Part shown: piece by piece, positions 31,178 through 39,146 of the stretch
Position numbering within the stretch: position 1 is the first letter of the stretch
How the letters are laid out: the number at the start of each line of letters is the position of its first letter
Source of the DNA: Pseudomonadota bacterium
GTDB lineage: Bacteria > Desulfobacterota > Desulfovibrionia > Desulfovibrionales > Desulfovibrionaceae
Assembly (NCBI GenBank): GCA_023433925.1
Contig: JAEYTO010000087.1
Span: forward strand, 1-42,228
Length of the DNA stretch: 42,228 bases
Direction: 5' to 3'
Program-made: the position numbers and the translations under genes
Notes under the pieces: model-generated
What the model was told of the DNA's origin: nothing
Databases searched by the model: none
The model's input: the letters and a program-made list of their open reading frames with translations, nothing else

Positions 31178-32935
31178 ATGAGCGCGTTCGACCGATTCAA
31201 GCCATCATTTTGGGACGAGCAGCCGGGCAAAGGGCAGCAGGGGGCCCTGTTCAACTACCGGCGCATCTGGAACCTGGCCATTCTGGCCATGACCCTGGTC
31301 GCCCTCTGCCCGCTGCTGATCATCGCGGTCATCGACTACAGGCTCTCGCGCGAGGCGGCCGAGTCCGAGACCGAGCTGCGCGTGGCGCGCCTGGTTTCGA
31401 ACACGAAGCGGGTCGTGGCCTCCTTTCTGGAGGAGCGCGAGGCCGCCGTGTGGTTCGCGGCCACTGACAACGAGTACGCCGGGCTGACCGATCAGCAGCG
31501 GCTGGCGGAGATCCTGGCCGGGCTCAAGGAGTCCTTCGGCGGCTTCGTGGACCTGGGCGTCATCGATGCCGCGGGCAGGCAGGTGGCCTACGTGGGGCCC
31601 TACGAGCTCGCGGGCCGCGACTACTCCCGGCAGGACTGGTACAAGCAGGCCCTGGCCGGAGGCCGGTACGTGAGCGACGTGTTCAGGGGCTTCCGCGATG
31701 ACCCGCACCTCGTGGTGGCCGTGCGCAGGGACCTGCCGGACGGGAGCTTTTTCGTCCTGCGCGCCACCCTGGACACGGCGCGCTTCGTGAGCCTGGTCAA
31801 GGACCTGGAGCTGGCCGCGCACGGCGACGCCTTCCTGCTCAACCGCAAGGGCGTGCTCCAGACCCCGTCGGCCATGTACGGAAAGGTGCTGGCCCAGGTT
31901 CCCTTCGATGTCCCGGAGCACCAGGAGCACACCACCGTGATTCCCGGCGATGTCATCGGCGCGGCCAGGATGGTCGTCGGCTATGTGTACATCCCGGCCT
32001 CGCCGTTCATCCTCATGATCGTCAAGTCCCGCTCGGAACTCATGAGCGCCTGGTATCACACGCGGATCGAGATGGCCGGCTTCCTTGTAGCCAGCGTATG
32101 GATCATCATCCTCGTCATCCTGGGCGTGTCCACCTATCTCGTGGACAAGATCCACGAGGCTGACCGCAAGCGCGCCGCGGCCCTGCACCATGCCGAGTAC
32201 GCCAGCAAGATGGCCTCCATCGGCCGGCTCGCGGCGGGCGTGGCCCACGAGGTGAACAACCCGCTGGCCATCATCAACGAGAAGGCGGGGCTCATCAGGG
32301 ATCTGTTCACCTTCCGCAAGGAGTACAATTCCGATCCCAGGCTCCTGTCGCTCCTCGACTCCATCATCGCCTCGGTGCAGCGCTGCGGAGCCATCACCAA
32401 GCGGCTGCTCTCGTTCGCCCGGCACATGGACGTGCGCCTGGAGCCCGTCGAGGTGCGCAAGATCGTGGAAGAGGTCCTCGGGTTCCTGCACAAGGAGGCG
32501 GAGTACCGCTCCATAGAGGTCAGCCTCCAGGGCGGGGAGGATCTGCCGGCCATCGTCAGCGATCGCGGCAAGCTCCAGCAGATCTTCCTGAACCTCATCA
32601 ACAACGCCTTCCAGGCCATGAAGGACGGCGGGCACCTGAGCATCGTCCTGGCCCCGGAGGACGGCGGCCTGGCCGTATCGGTGGCGGACGACGGCTGCGG
32701 CATCCCGGAGGCGGACCAGAGACGCGTTTTCGAGCCGTTCTTCAGCACCAAGAAAAGCAAGGAAGGCACCGGCCTGGGGCTTTCCATCACCTACGGCCTC
32801 GTGCAGGAACTGGGAGGCCGCGTGGATCTCGACAGCAAGGTCGGCGTGGGCACGACATTCATCGTGCGCCTGCCTGCCCAAGCTCCCGCGCAGACCAAAC
32901 ACAAAGAGGAATCAGATGCGTGTGCTGCTGGTTGA
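31178..32935 (+). CDS. Membrane sensor histidine kinase (dCache-type sensor)
   Basis: A 585-aa protein. Helix 1 is at about 34-54, followed by a periplasmic region of about 240 aa with dCache-type motifs (AYVGPYELAGRDYSRQDWYKQAL); helix 2 is near 300-320. The cytoplasmic part has a HisKA H-box (GRLAAGVAHEVNNPL, with H357) and a HATPase domain with N-box NLINNAFQAM, G1 DDGCGI, F-box FEPFFSTK and G2 GTGLGLSI. No HAMP domain is evident. The ATG at 31178 has GGAG about 8 bases upstream. Its 3' end overlaps the response regulator gene by 20 bases, so the two form a two-component pair. The stimulus is unknown, probably a small organic molecule. Confidence 0.92.
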   Translation: MSAFDRFKPSFWDEQPGKGQQGALFNYRRIWNLAILAMTLVALCPLLIIAVIDYRLSREAAESETELRVARLVSNTKRVVASFLEEREAAVWFAATDNEYAGLTDQQRLAEILAGLKESFGGFVDLGVIDAAGRQVAYVGPYELAGRDYSRQDWYKQALAGGRYVSDVFRGFRDDPHLVVAVRRDLPDGSFFVLRATLDTARFVSLVKDLELAAHGDAFLLNRKGVLQTPSAMYGKVLAQVPFDVPEHQEHTTVIPGDVIGAARMVVGYVYIPASPFILMIVKSRSELMSAWYHTRIEMAGFLVASVWIIILVILGVSTYLVDKIHEADRKRAAALHHAEYASKMASIGRLAAGVAHEVNNPLAIINEKAGLIRDLFTFRKEYNSDPRLLSLLDSIIASVQRCGAITKRLLSFARHMDVRLEPVEVRKIVEEVLGFLHKEAEYRSIEVSLQGGEDLPAIVSDRGKLQQIFLNLINNAFQAMKDGGHLSIVLAPEDGGLAVSVADDGCGIPEADQRRVFEPFFSTKKSKEGTGLGLSITYGLVQELGGRVDLDSKVGVGTTFIVRLPAQAPAQTKHKEESDACAAG

Positions 32936-33275
32936 TGACGAAGAGGAGCTCGTGTCGGCCCTGGCCGAACGGATGTCCTTTCGCGGGATAGACGCGGACT
33001 GGGCCACGAGCGGCCAGAAGGCTCTGGAGATGGCCGCCGAGGGCTGCCACGAGGTGGCCGTGCTGGACGTGAAGATGCCCGGCATGGGCGGCCTGGAGCT
33101 CAAACGCCGGCTCATGGAGCGCTGTCCGGCCATCAAGGTCATCTTCCTCACCGGCCACGGCTCCGAGGAAGACTTCATGAAAGGCTCGGCCGAGGCCGGC
33201 AGGGAGTTCTACCTGGTCAAGCCCGTGGCCATCGACGAGCTTATCGGGAAGATGCGGGAGGTGCTCAGGCGCTGA
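32916..33275 (+). CDS. Single-domain response regulator paired with the kinase
   Basis: A 119-aa CheY-like receiver. Conserved residues are D7 and D8 (LLVDDEEE), the phosphorylation site D51 (VLDVKMPGMGG), T79 (FLTGHGS) and K102 (LVKPV). There is no DNA-binding domain, so output must be through protein contact. It starts inside the end of the kinase gene, after AAAGAGGAA, and shares its mRNA. It resembles receivers encoded beside NtrB-type kinases in deltaproteobacteria. Confidence 0.93.
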   Translation: MRVLLVDDEEELVSALAERMSFRGIDADWATSGQKALEMAAEGCHEVAVLDVKMPGMGGLELKRRLMERCPAIKVIFLTGHGSEEDFMKGSAEAGREFYLVKPVAIDELIGKMREVLRR

Positions 33276-33503
33276 AAGACCCCGAACGGCAGACCAGCCG
33301 CTCACCGGCCATGACGGCCGCACGCGCCTTGCCCGCCGCGCGCGCAATTTTCGCACGCCGGCGTGCATCCTCGCGCCTGGGCTTGGCCCCTCCACAGCTT
33401 CCCGCCTTTGGCCATCCGGCCTGAAGGCCGCGCCACTGCTTGCTTGCGCCCGTATTTTCCCTCCGGCGCACATACAGGAACGACTTTTGTATTCACCGTG
33501 CGC

Positions 33504-34490
33504 ATGAGAGCCTTCATGCTGCATACCTTCACGGCTGCCGTGTTGTGCCTCACGCTCCTGCTCGTCCTCATGCCGGGCTGCTCGCGCATAGAGCGCATCT
33601 ATTACCTGCACAGCGGCAGGTACGCCCAAGGCATCGCGGCCCTGTCCAAGGAGTACGCCCAGGATCCCTGGAACCCCGAGCTGAACTACTACCTGGGTCG
33701 TTTCCACCTGGGCCTGGGGAGCGGCGAGCAGGCCGCGGGATACCTCAAGCGCGCCACCATCCTGGCTCCCGACCTAGCCGAGTACCACTACTGGCTCGGC
33801 GTGGCCTACTGGACCGCGAACGAAATCGACGCCGAGGAGCGCGCCCTGGAGCGCGCCCTGGCCCTGGATCCCGAGCACGCGCCGGCCAGGCTCGCCCTGG
33901 CGCACAACCTCCTGGAGCAGGGCCGGGCGGCCAAGGCCCTTACGCACTACGACGTGCTCCTGGCCGCGGCCCCGGCCGACGCCGAGGCGCTCTGGGGCCG
34001 GGCCCGATCCCTGGGCAAGCTGGGCCGCAAGGCCGAGCACAGGGCGGCCCTGAGCGCCTATCTGGATGTCGATCATCAGGGAGCCAGGGCTGCCGCGGCC
34101 GCGGACGAGCTGAACGCCGCTGGCGACTTCTCCTGGCGCACCCATTCCGTGGGCCGCAAGCGGCTCGTCCTGCCCGCCGTGGAGTTCGCGCCGGGCTCGG
34201 ACACCCTCACCGTGCGCGCCCAGGCGGCCCTGGCCGCCTTGGCCCGCGAGATCCAGGCGGACCCGGCCTTGCGCCTTCACGTGGTGGCCTACGTCAAGGG
34301 CGACCAGGAGCTTGCTCGCAGGCGCGCCCTGGCCGTGATCGAGGCCGCTAGCCGGGGCGGCCAGGGCAAGGCCGACGGCCGGCTGATCCCGAGCTGGTTC
34401 GGCCAGGCCCAGAGGCTGCGTGTGGCCGGAACGACGCGCGACGTGGACGAATCCGTCCTGTTCATAACCAATGCAGAGAAAGGAGCATGA
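33504..34490 (+). CDS. TPR-repeat lipoprotein with OmpA-like C-terminus
   Basis: A 328-aa exported protein with a signal peptide ending in a lipobox (LVLMPGC), so it is probably anchored in the outer membrane. Residues about 40-190 contain tetratricopeptide repeats (for example YHYWLGVAYWTANEIDAEERALERALALDPEHAPARLALAHNL in part). The last 110 residues resemble a diverged OmpA-like peptidoglycan-binding domain (VEFAPGSDTL ... LRLHVVAYVKGDQELARRRALAV). The start is uncertain: ATGs at 33504 and 33516 both leave an intact signal peptide and neither has a strong ribosome-binding site. The stop overlaps the first possible start of the next gene (ATGA), suggesting a joint role. Confidence 0.75.
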   Translation: MRAFMLHTFTAAVLCLTLLLVLMPGCSRIERIYYLHSGRYAQGIAALSKEYAQDPWNPELNYYLGRFHLGLGSGEQAAGYLKRATILAPDLAEYHYWLGVAYWTANEIDAEERALERALALDPEHAPARLALAHNLLEQGRAAKALTHYDVLLAAAPADAEALWGRARSLGKLGRKAEHRAALSAYLDVDHQGARAAAAADELNAAGDFSWRTHSVGRKRLVLPAVEFAPGSDTLTVRAQAALAALAREIQADPALRLHVVAYVKGDQELARRRALAVIEAASRGGQGKADGRLIPSWFGQAQRLRVAGTTRDVDESVLFITNAEKGA

Positions 34491-34492
34491 CC

Positions 34493-35236
34493 ATGAAGAC
34501 CCTTGCCAGGAAGATCGCGCTCGCGACCGGCTGTGCGGCGGTGGCGGCGACAGTGTGCCTGTCGCCGCTGGCGGGCGCGCGTGCGCAGGAATCGGCCCTC
34601 TCCGACCAGGAGCAGGTGGATTCCGCCGAGCAGGAGGCCGATCGGCAGGTCGCCGCGAGCCAGGAGCAAGTCCGCTCCGCCCTGCAAGGGGTCAAGGCCG
34701 CCGAGGTGGAGTTGAGCACGGCCCGCGCGAGCGGTGACCAGCAGCGTATGGAGCAGGCCCAGGCCGCCTATGACAAATCAGTGGCCGACGCCAACACCGC
34801 CATCGGCAGGCAGGGCGTGGACGTGGGCGCCATGCGCGCCAATGGCATGGGCTGGGGCGAGATCGCCCATGCGTCCGGCCTGCACCCGGCGGCCCTGGCC
34901 TTCGGCCGCCACAAGAAGCAGGCTCCTGCTCAGCCCCAGCCCGCGCCTGCCGAGCAGGCCAAAGCCCCGGCCAAGGCCAAGCCCAGCAAGGCCGACAAGG
35001 CCAAGCCGACCCTGAGCGCCGATAAGTTCGCCAAGGGCAAGCACAGGTCGGAACTGACCGGCGACAACGGCCTGTCCAGCGGCGGGAGCTTCGACCGGGG
35101 CGGCAAGTCCAAGGACGGCAAGACCGGCAACCATGGCAACAAGGGCGGCCATGGCAAGAGCGGCAACGGCAAGGGCGGCAACGGCGGCGGCAACGGCAAT
35201 GGTAACGGCGGCGGCAAGGGCAACGGGCGCGGCTAG
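34493..35236 (+). CDS. Secreted protein with Gly/Asn/Lys-rich low-complexity tail
   Basis: A 247-aa protein. A signal peptide (about 1-31, ending AGARAQ) precedes a helical segment of about 75 aa rich in Gln, Ala and Glu. A short conserved-looking motif follows, GMGWGEIAHASGLHP (about 118-132), then a Pro/Ala/Lys linker and a tail of more than 60 residues of Gly, Asn, Lys, Ser and His. Similar GWGEIA motifs occur in unassigned deltaproteobacterial exported proteins (recollection, not searched). The ATG at 34493 is 8 bases from AAAGGAG; one at 34487 overlaps the upstream stop. A family III repeat begins at its stop codon. Confidence 0.75.
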   Translation: MKTLARKIALATGCAAVAATVCLSPLAGARAQESALSDQEQVDSAEQEADRQVAASQEQVRSALQGVKAAEVELSTARASGDQQRMEQAQAAYDKSVADANTAIGRQGVDVGAMRANGMGWGEIAHASGLHPAALAFGRHKKQAPAQPQPAPAEQAKAPAKAKPSKADKAKPTLSADKFAKGKHRSELTGDNGLSSGGSFDRGGKSKDGKTGNHGNKGGHGKSGNGKGGNGGGNGNGNGGGKGNGRG

Positions 35237-35349
35237 AGCCTTTTGCAAATGAAATGCGGGTTCCAAGGGCCGCCTTATCAAGAGCGGGCCTTGGCGGGTG
35301 GGGTCTGGGGAGGGCAAAGCCCTTCCCAGTCATCTGCAAGTTGCTCTAG
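35233..35349. repeat. Dispersed palindromic repeat, family III copy 3 with inverted ends
   Basis: The unit starts inside the stop codon of the preceding gene and ends with its own inverted repeat: CTAGAGCCTTTTGCA at one end, TGCAAGTTGCTCTAG at the other (12 of 15 paired). Inside are CCGCCTT...GGCCTTGGCGG and a GGGGAGGGC/GCCCTTCCC hairpin. The terminal repeats give it the look of a small non-autonomous mobile element. Confidence 0.65.
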
Positions 35350-35385
35350 CCTCAACCCGGGCCATGCCCGGATCATATAGAGTCA

Positions 35386-35419
35386 GGAAGGGGCCTTTTA
35401 AGGCCCCTTCCGCGTTTTT
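35386..35419 (+). terminator. Intrinsic terminator
   Basis: GGAAGGGGCC-TTTTAA-GGCCCCTTCC is a perfect 10-bp stem followed by GCG and TTTTT. It should end the lipoprotein/secreted protein transcript, beyond the family III repeat. Confidence 0.92.
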
Positions 35420-35551
35420 CGGGCCATGCCGCGCGTGTCCCTGCGCTCATGGGCGTGGGCGGGACCCTCTTCCCGAGCAGGCTGGCGGCAGCCCCTGGAC
35501 TCCGACGGCAGATGGCCGAGGCGCCGCTCGCTCGGCATGCTGCGCGACCGG

Positions 35552-36304
35552 CTACAGGCGCCAGCGCCAGTCGCGGCTCAGGGCATGAAGTTCCTTGAGG
35601 GTGCGCAAGCAGCCCTTGCGCAGCTTGCGCGCGAGGAACAGGAACAGGCAGGCGGTCTGCATGGCGTCGGACAGGGCGTTGTGCGCCGGGAAGCGCGGCA
35701 GGCCGTACTGCCCGGAGAGGTCGGCCAGGGTGTACGACAGGCGCGGATTGAAGCGGTCGTCATGGTCCATCCGGCGCTCCTCCTCGTGCACCTGCGCCAG
35801 GCGCAGGGTGTCCAGGCACGGGTTGACCATGGGCCCGCCAAGGATGCCCCGGCTGGCGCGGTTGATGAAGGCCATGTCCATGCCGATGTGGTGGCCCACG
35901 ACCAGGCTCTGGCCGAGGTAGTCGGCGAACTCGGGGAGCACGTCCGCCAGGTCGGGCGCGGCTTCGACCTCCGAGGGCGTGATGCGGTGGATGAGCGTGC
36001 AGGCCTTGGGCAGGCAGGAGGGCCGCACCACGGCGTAGAAATTCTCGCCGGGCGCGATGGCCATGCCGCGGATGCGCACGGCCCCGATGGACACGATCTC
36101 GTCCTTGCGGTGGTCCATGCCCGTCAGCTCCGTGTCCACGACCGTGAACTCGTACTCCTCCAGGGACAGGCCCTGGTCGAAGCGGCGGAAGCGCTCGCGG
36201 CTTGCGCGCAGGGCGGGATGCCAGGGCTTGCGGCCAAGCCAGGCCGCCAGGGGGCCGTTGTCCAGGATGCGTTCGAGCATGGCTCCTTCCATGTGCGCCG
36301 TCAT
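35552..36304 (-). CDS. DnaQ-like DEDDh 3'-5' exonuclease
   Basis: A 250-aa protein with an N-terminal extension of about 50 residues and the three exonuclease motifs: VVDTELTG (D57, E59), HHIGMDMAF (D143) and AHNALSD (H208, D213), giving a complete DEDDh catalytic set for two-metal hydrolysis. It belongs to the PolC/epsilon-like exonucleases that often adjoin CBS/DUF294 genes. The ATG at 36304 overlaps the stop of the upstream gene (ATGA), and a second ATG at 36292 is possible. Substrate (DNA or RNA end) is not decided by sequence. Confidence 0.9.
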   Translation of the reverse strand: MTAHMEGAMLERILDNGPLAAWLGRKPWHPALRASRERFRRFDQGLSLEEYEFTVVDTELTGMDHRKDEIVSIGAVRIRGMAIAPGENFYAVVRPSCLPKACTLIHRITPSEVEAAPDLADVLPEFADYLGQSLVVGHHIGMDMAFINRASRGILGGPMVNPCLDTLRLAQVHEEERRMDHDDRFNPRLSYTLADLSGQYGLPRFPAHNALSDAMQTACLFLFLARKLRKGCLRTLKELHALSRDWRWRL

Positions 36305-38250
36305 GCGCTCAACCGAAATTCGTCCTTCACGAACGACTGCATGCGGCCGATGACGCCGAAGGCTTCCTTGAGCGTGCGCTTCTCCAGGTCCGTGAGCCTG
36401 GAGGGCTTGATGTGGCTGCCTGGCCGCCGGCCCTCGTCCATCCGCCGGAGCTGGCTGGCGATGCGCACCTGCATGAGGAACTCGTGGGCCTCACGCAGTT
36501 CGGCATGGAACTCCTCGGAGATGCGGCCCTTGTCGAGCAGGGCCTGGAAGCGGTCCAGGCTGCTCGTCTCGCGCAGCCCGTGGCGCAGGGCCATGACCCG
36601 GCCGAACCCGGTGAGCGGGAGCACGCCCCTGGCCTCGATGTCCAGCGCGTCTTTGTGCTCGCCGTCCTTCTCCACGAGGAAGCTCTTGAAGAAGCTGATG
36701 GGCGGCCGCGAGCGCAGACAGTCGGCGGCCATGTGGCGCAGGAAGGCCTCCCCGCGGGCGGCCAGCGGGGTCACGTGGTCCTTGAGCGCCTCGCCCAAGG
36801 CCAGGTAGCCGAAAACCGGACGGAAATCGAAGCAGATGCCGATGGACGGGATCTGCTCGGGCTCGGGTCGCATGATCCAGTCGCTGAAGCGCTGCTTCCA
36901 GGCTGACAGAGGCATGCGCCAGGCGGGATTCGCGGCCGTTATCCCGCCAGGGGAGCGCGGGAAGCCGAAATCCGCCAGGCACTCGCCGGCTCGCCGGCCC
37001 AGGCGGGCGAAGTAGGCTTCGGCCTTGGCCGCCAGGGACGGATCGAACTCGGGCGGATCCTGGTAGATGAGCGCGTTATCCTGGTCCGCGCGCACGGTCT
37101 GCTCGCGGCGGCCCTCGCTGCCCATGGCCAGCCAGCAGAAGGGCAGCGGCGGCGGGCCCTGCTCCTCCATGAGCATGGTCAGCAGCCGCTCCAGCACCAG
37201 GTCGTTGAGCACGGCGACCATGCGCCCGACCTTGCCGGCCCGCGCGCCCTCCTCGAACAGGGGCCGCGTAAGGCCCGGAATGCCCCTGGCCAGCCTGGCC
37301 AGGCCGTCCAGGCGCGTCTCGCCCACGATGTCCTTGAACAGGGAATAGGGCGAGCGGCCCGTGAGGGTCATGAAGTCGTGGGCCGTGACCATGCCGGCTA
37401 CGCGGCCGTCCCGGCGCACGCCCAGATGGTGCACCTGATTCTTCATCATGGTCAGCAGGGCGTCGAAGCACAGGGTGGACTCGTCCACGGCGAGCACCGG
37501 CGAGGACATGATGGCCCGTACGGGCAGGCTCACGGGCAGGCCTTGGGCCGCGACCTTGTCGCGGAAGTCCTGGTCCGTGACGATGCCGGCCACGTCGCCC
37601 GCGTCCTGGCCCTCCGCGCCTGCGCCGGCGGTGATCACCAGCGAGCCCACGCCGGCCCGGCCCATGCGTTCGGCCGCCTCCCGGATGGAAATCCCGGCCC
37701 CCACGGTCACGAGCTCCCGGCGCACCACGTCGCCCACGCGGGTGGAAAACAGGGACAGCCCAGCCCCGGCGTCGCCCGGATGGCGCTGGCGTCGAAGCTC
37801 GGAGAAGGCCTTGTGCACGTAGGCGTCGGAGAGCGTGCGCAGGTAGAACTGGGCCACGGCCGGATGGCGCTCCATAAGCCCCAGGAAGTCGGCCTTGGGG
37901 ATGCGGTGGAAGAACGAGTCCTCCACGGTTTCCACGTTGAAGTTGGCCAGGCTGCCGCGCACGATGGCCAGGGCGCCGAAGGTGCCGCCCTCGCCCTGAA
38001 TGTCCAGCAGGGTCGTGCTGCCGTCCTCGCCCAGAAGGTAGCTCTTCACGCCGCCCTTTTGGATGATCCACAGGTAGTCAACGGTCGAGCGGCCCTGCTC
38101 GATGAAGCGCACGCCCGAGGGGATGAAGTCGATGGTGCAGGCGCGCGCCAGGCGCGGAAGCTCGTCCTGGGGCAGCTCGCCGAAGGGCAGGGTCCGCCGC
38201 AGAAGCTCCACGGTCTCGGTGGGTGACACGGCATGGACATCGGTGCGCAT
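36301..38250 (-). CDS. cNMP-binding/CBS/DUF294 nucleotidyltransferase-like protein
   Basis: A 649-aa multidomain cytoplasmic protein. Domains in order: a cyclic-nucleotide-binding fold (about 20-140), two CBS domains (about 170-232 and 238-300; GIVTDQDFRDKV, GMVTAHDFM), a DUF294 nucleotidyltransferase-like domain with MGSEGRREQT (about 376-385) and DQDNAL (389-394), and a helical C-terminal domain. It resembles the regulatory half of GlnD, and may modify a partner in response to adenine nucleotides. The target is unknown. It precedes the exonuclease with a 4-base overlap. The start has GAGGAG, and a TATAAA box lies upstream on the minus strand at 38296-38291. Confidence 0.9.
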   Translation of the reverse strand: MRTDVHAVSPTETVELLRRTLPFGELPQDELPRLARACTIDFIPSGVRFIEQGRSTVDYLWIIQKGGVKSYLLGEDGSTTLLDIQGEGGTFGALAIVRGSLANFNVETVEDSFFHRIPKADFLGLMERHPAVAQFYLRTLSDAYVHKAFSELRRQRHPGDAGAGLSLFSTRVGDVVRRELVTVGAGISIREAAERMGRAGVGSLVITAGAGAEGQDAGDVAGIVTDQDFRDKVAAQGLPVSLPVRAIMSSPVLAVDESTLCFDALLTMMKNQVHHLGVRRDGRVAGMVTAHDFMTLTGRSPYSLFKDIVGETRLDGLARLARGIPGLTRPLFEEGARAGKVGRMVAVLNDLVLERLLTMLMEEQGPPPLPFCWLAMGSEGRREQTVRADQDNALIYQDPPEFDPSLAAKAEAYFARLGRRAGECLADFGFPRSPGGITAANPAWRMPLSAWKQRFSDWIMRPEPEQIPSIGICFDFRPVFGYLALGEALKDHVTPLAARGEAFLRHMAADCLRSRPPISFFKSFLVEKDGEHKDALDIEARGVLPLTGFGRVMALRHGLRETSSLDRFQALLDKGRISEEFHAELREAHEFLMQVRIASQLRRMDEGRRPGSHIKPSRLTDLEKRTLKEAFGVIGRMQSFVKDEFRLSA

Positions 38251-38423
38251 GGGCTCCTCGTTGTTACTGTGCGGCCCGCATGGGGCGGCGTTTATAACGG
38301 GTCCGGGGCGGATCGCCTTTGAGCCGGAGAGGGCGTCGCCTTGTCCAGGCTCCGCGCGTCAGGGCCCACTCCGCAAGGCGGTCTTAAGACTCCGCGCTTA
38401 TTTGCAGCCCGCGCCGACGGGCC

Positions 38424-38452
38424 TTGACCTCGGAGGCGGGCTGGGCTATATG
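38424..38452 (+). promoter_or_regulatory. Sigma-70-type promoter
   Basis: TTGACC (38424-38429), 17 bases, TATATG (38447-38452) on the plus strand. Transcription would start at about 38459, between two palindromes, and would point away from the DUF294 gene toward the terminator at 38674. Confidence 0.6.
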
Positions 38453-38483
38453 GCTGATCAGCGCGATTGGTTGATCAACCAAT
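38453..38483. promoter_or_regulatory. Pair of perfect palindromes, likely repressor operator
   Basis: GCTGATCAGC (38453-38462) covers the expected start site, and ATTGGTTGATCAACCAAT (38466-38483), an 18-bp perfect palindrome, follows immediately. Their centres are 17 bases apart and both contain TGATCA. Placement just downstream of the -10 box is typical for a repressor. The regulator is not known. Confidence 0.6.
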
Positions 38484-38673
38484 CCATCCGCGCCGGCCTG
38501 GATTAAGCCCCGAGGCCAGCCCGGTCCGGACGGCTTCAGACCCCGGAGCCCAAGGATTCCGTCCAGGAAGAAGTGCGCGGCCGATCCCTTGCCGGCTGCG
38601 CAGGGCCTTCCGGACGTCAGACCACCCCTCGCCTCCTTGCCTTTTTGCCCATGATGAACGCATGGGCCTCCCC

Positions 38674-38716
38674 AAGGAAGGGGGAACCTCGGGCCAAAGG
38701 TTCCCCCTTCCTTTAT
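38674..38716 (+). terminator. Terminator-like hairpin, repeat copy 1
   Basis: AAGGAAGGGGGAACC pairs perfectly with GGTTCCCCCTTCCTT (15 bp, 10-base loop) and is followed by TATTT. The hairpin and about 15 bases before it (CGCATGGGCCTCCC) recur at 39773-39828, so it is also a repeat. Its inverse could also act on the minus strand. Confidence 0.7.
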
Positions 38717-39036
38717 TTCCCGGCTGCTTTTCCTCGTTTTCCCGGTCGGTTCCGTGGACATGCCTGATCCGCGGTCGCGGCGCGCGGGGAAGCGCATGGC
38801 ATGGCCGCTCACTCTGTCCCTCCCCCGCCTTGCCCACGGGGCGCGCAGTATCGCGCAACATCCCGCAACTTGGCGAAATGAACAGGCATCTCGCATGGCG
38901 AAAGGAACAATTCGACGATCCAAACCGTCTAAATAATAGAGTATATTTCCAGCACGCCGGGTGGCATCCGACTTGCTCTCCAAAGGTTGTGTATTCGGTC
39001 AGCGGCTTTGGCCCCCCCGCCGAACATGCCGGCCGA

Positions 39037-39061
39037 GCCGGGGAGCCGCAGGCTCCCCGGC
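39037..39061. other. Perfect 11-bp hairpin in the leader of the unknown gene
   Basis: GCCGGGGAGCC-GCA-GGCTCCCCGGC lies 85 bases before the start at 39147 without a T-run. It could stabilise or control the leader of that gene, or be another REP-like element. Confidence 0.45.
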
Positions 39062-39146
39062 GCCGGGGCAGGCAAAGCCGTCCTCGAGCCCGCGGCTGAG
39101 AATAGGCAGGTCTGGGCATGTGAAAAAAATAACGCGAGGTGTTGGA

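Larger units (their letters stand above)
38251..39146. other. Long intergenic region with promoter, operators and terminator
   Basis: About 900 bases without a supported protein gene. Features are listed separately: a plus-strand promoter with palindromes (38424-38483), a terminator-like repeat (38674-38716) and a perfect hairpin (39037-39061). The stretch 38870-38960 is unusually AT-rich and may contain a promoter for the gene at 39147, though no clean -35/-10 pair was found. Confidence 0.6.

Noticed and set aside
38467..39099. 210-codon frame across the promoter/terminator region
   Set aside because: Starts with TTG inside the operator palindrome, has no ribosome-binding site and runs through the terminator hairpin.
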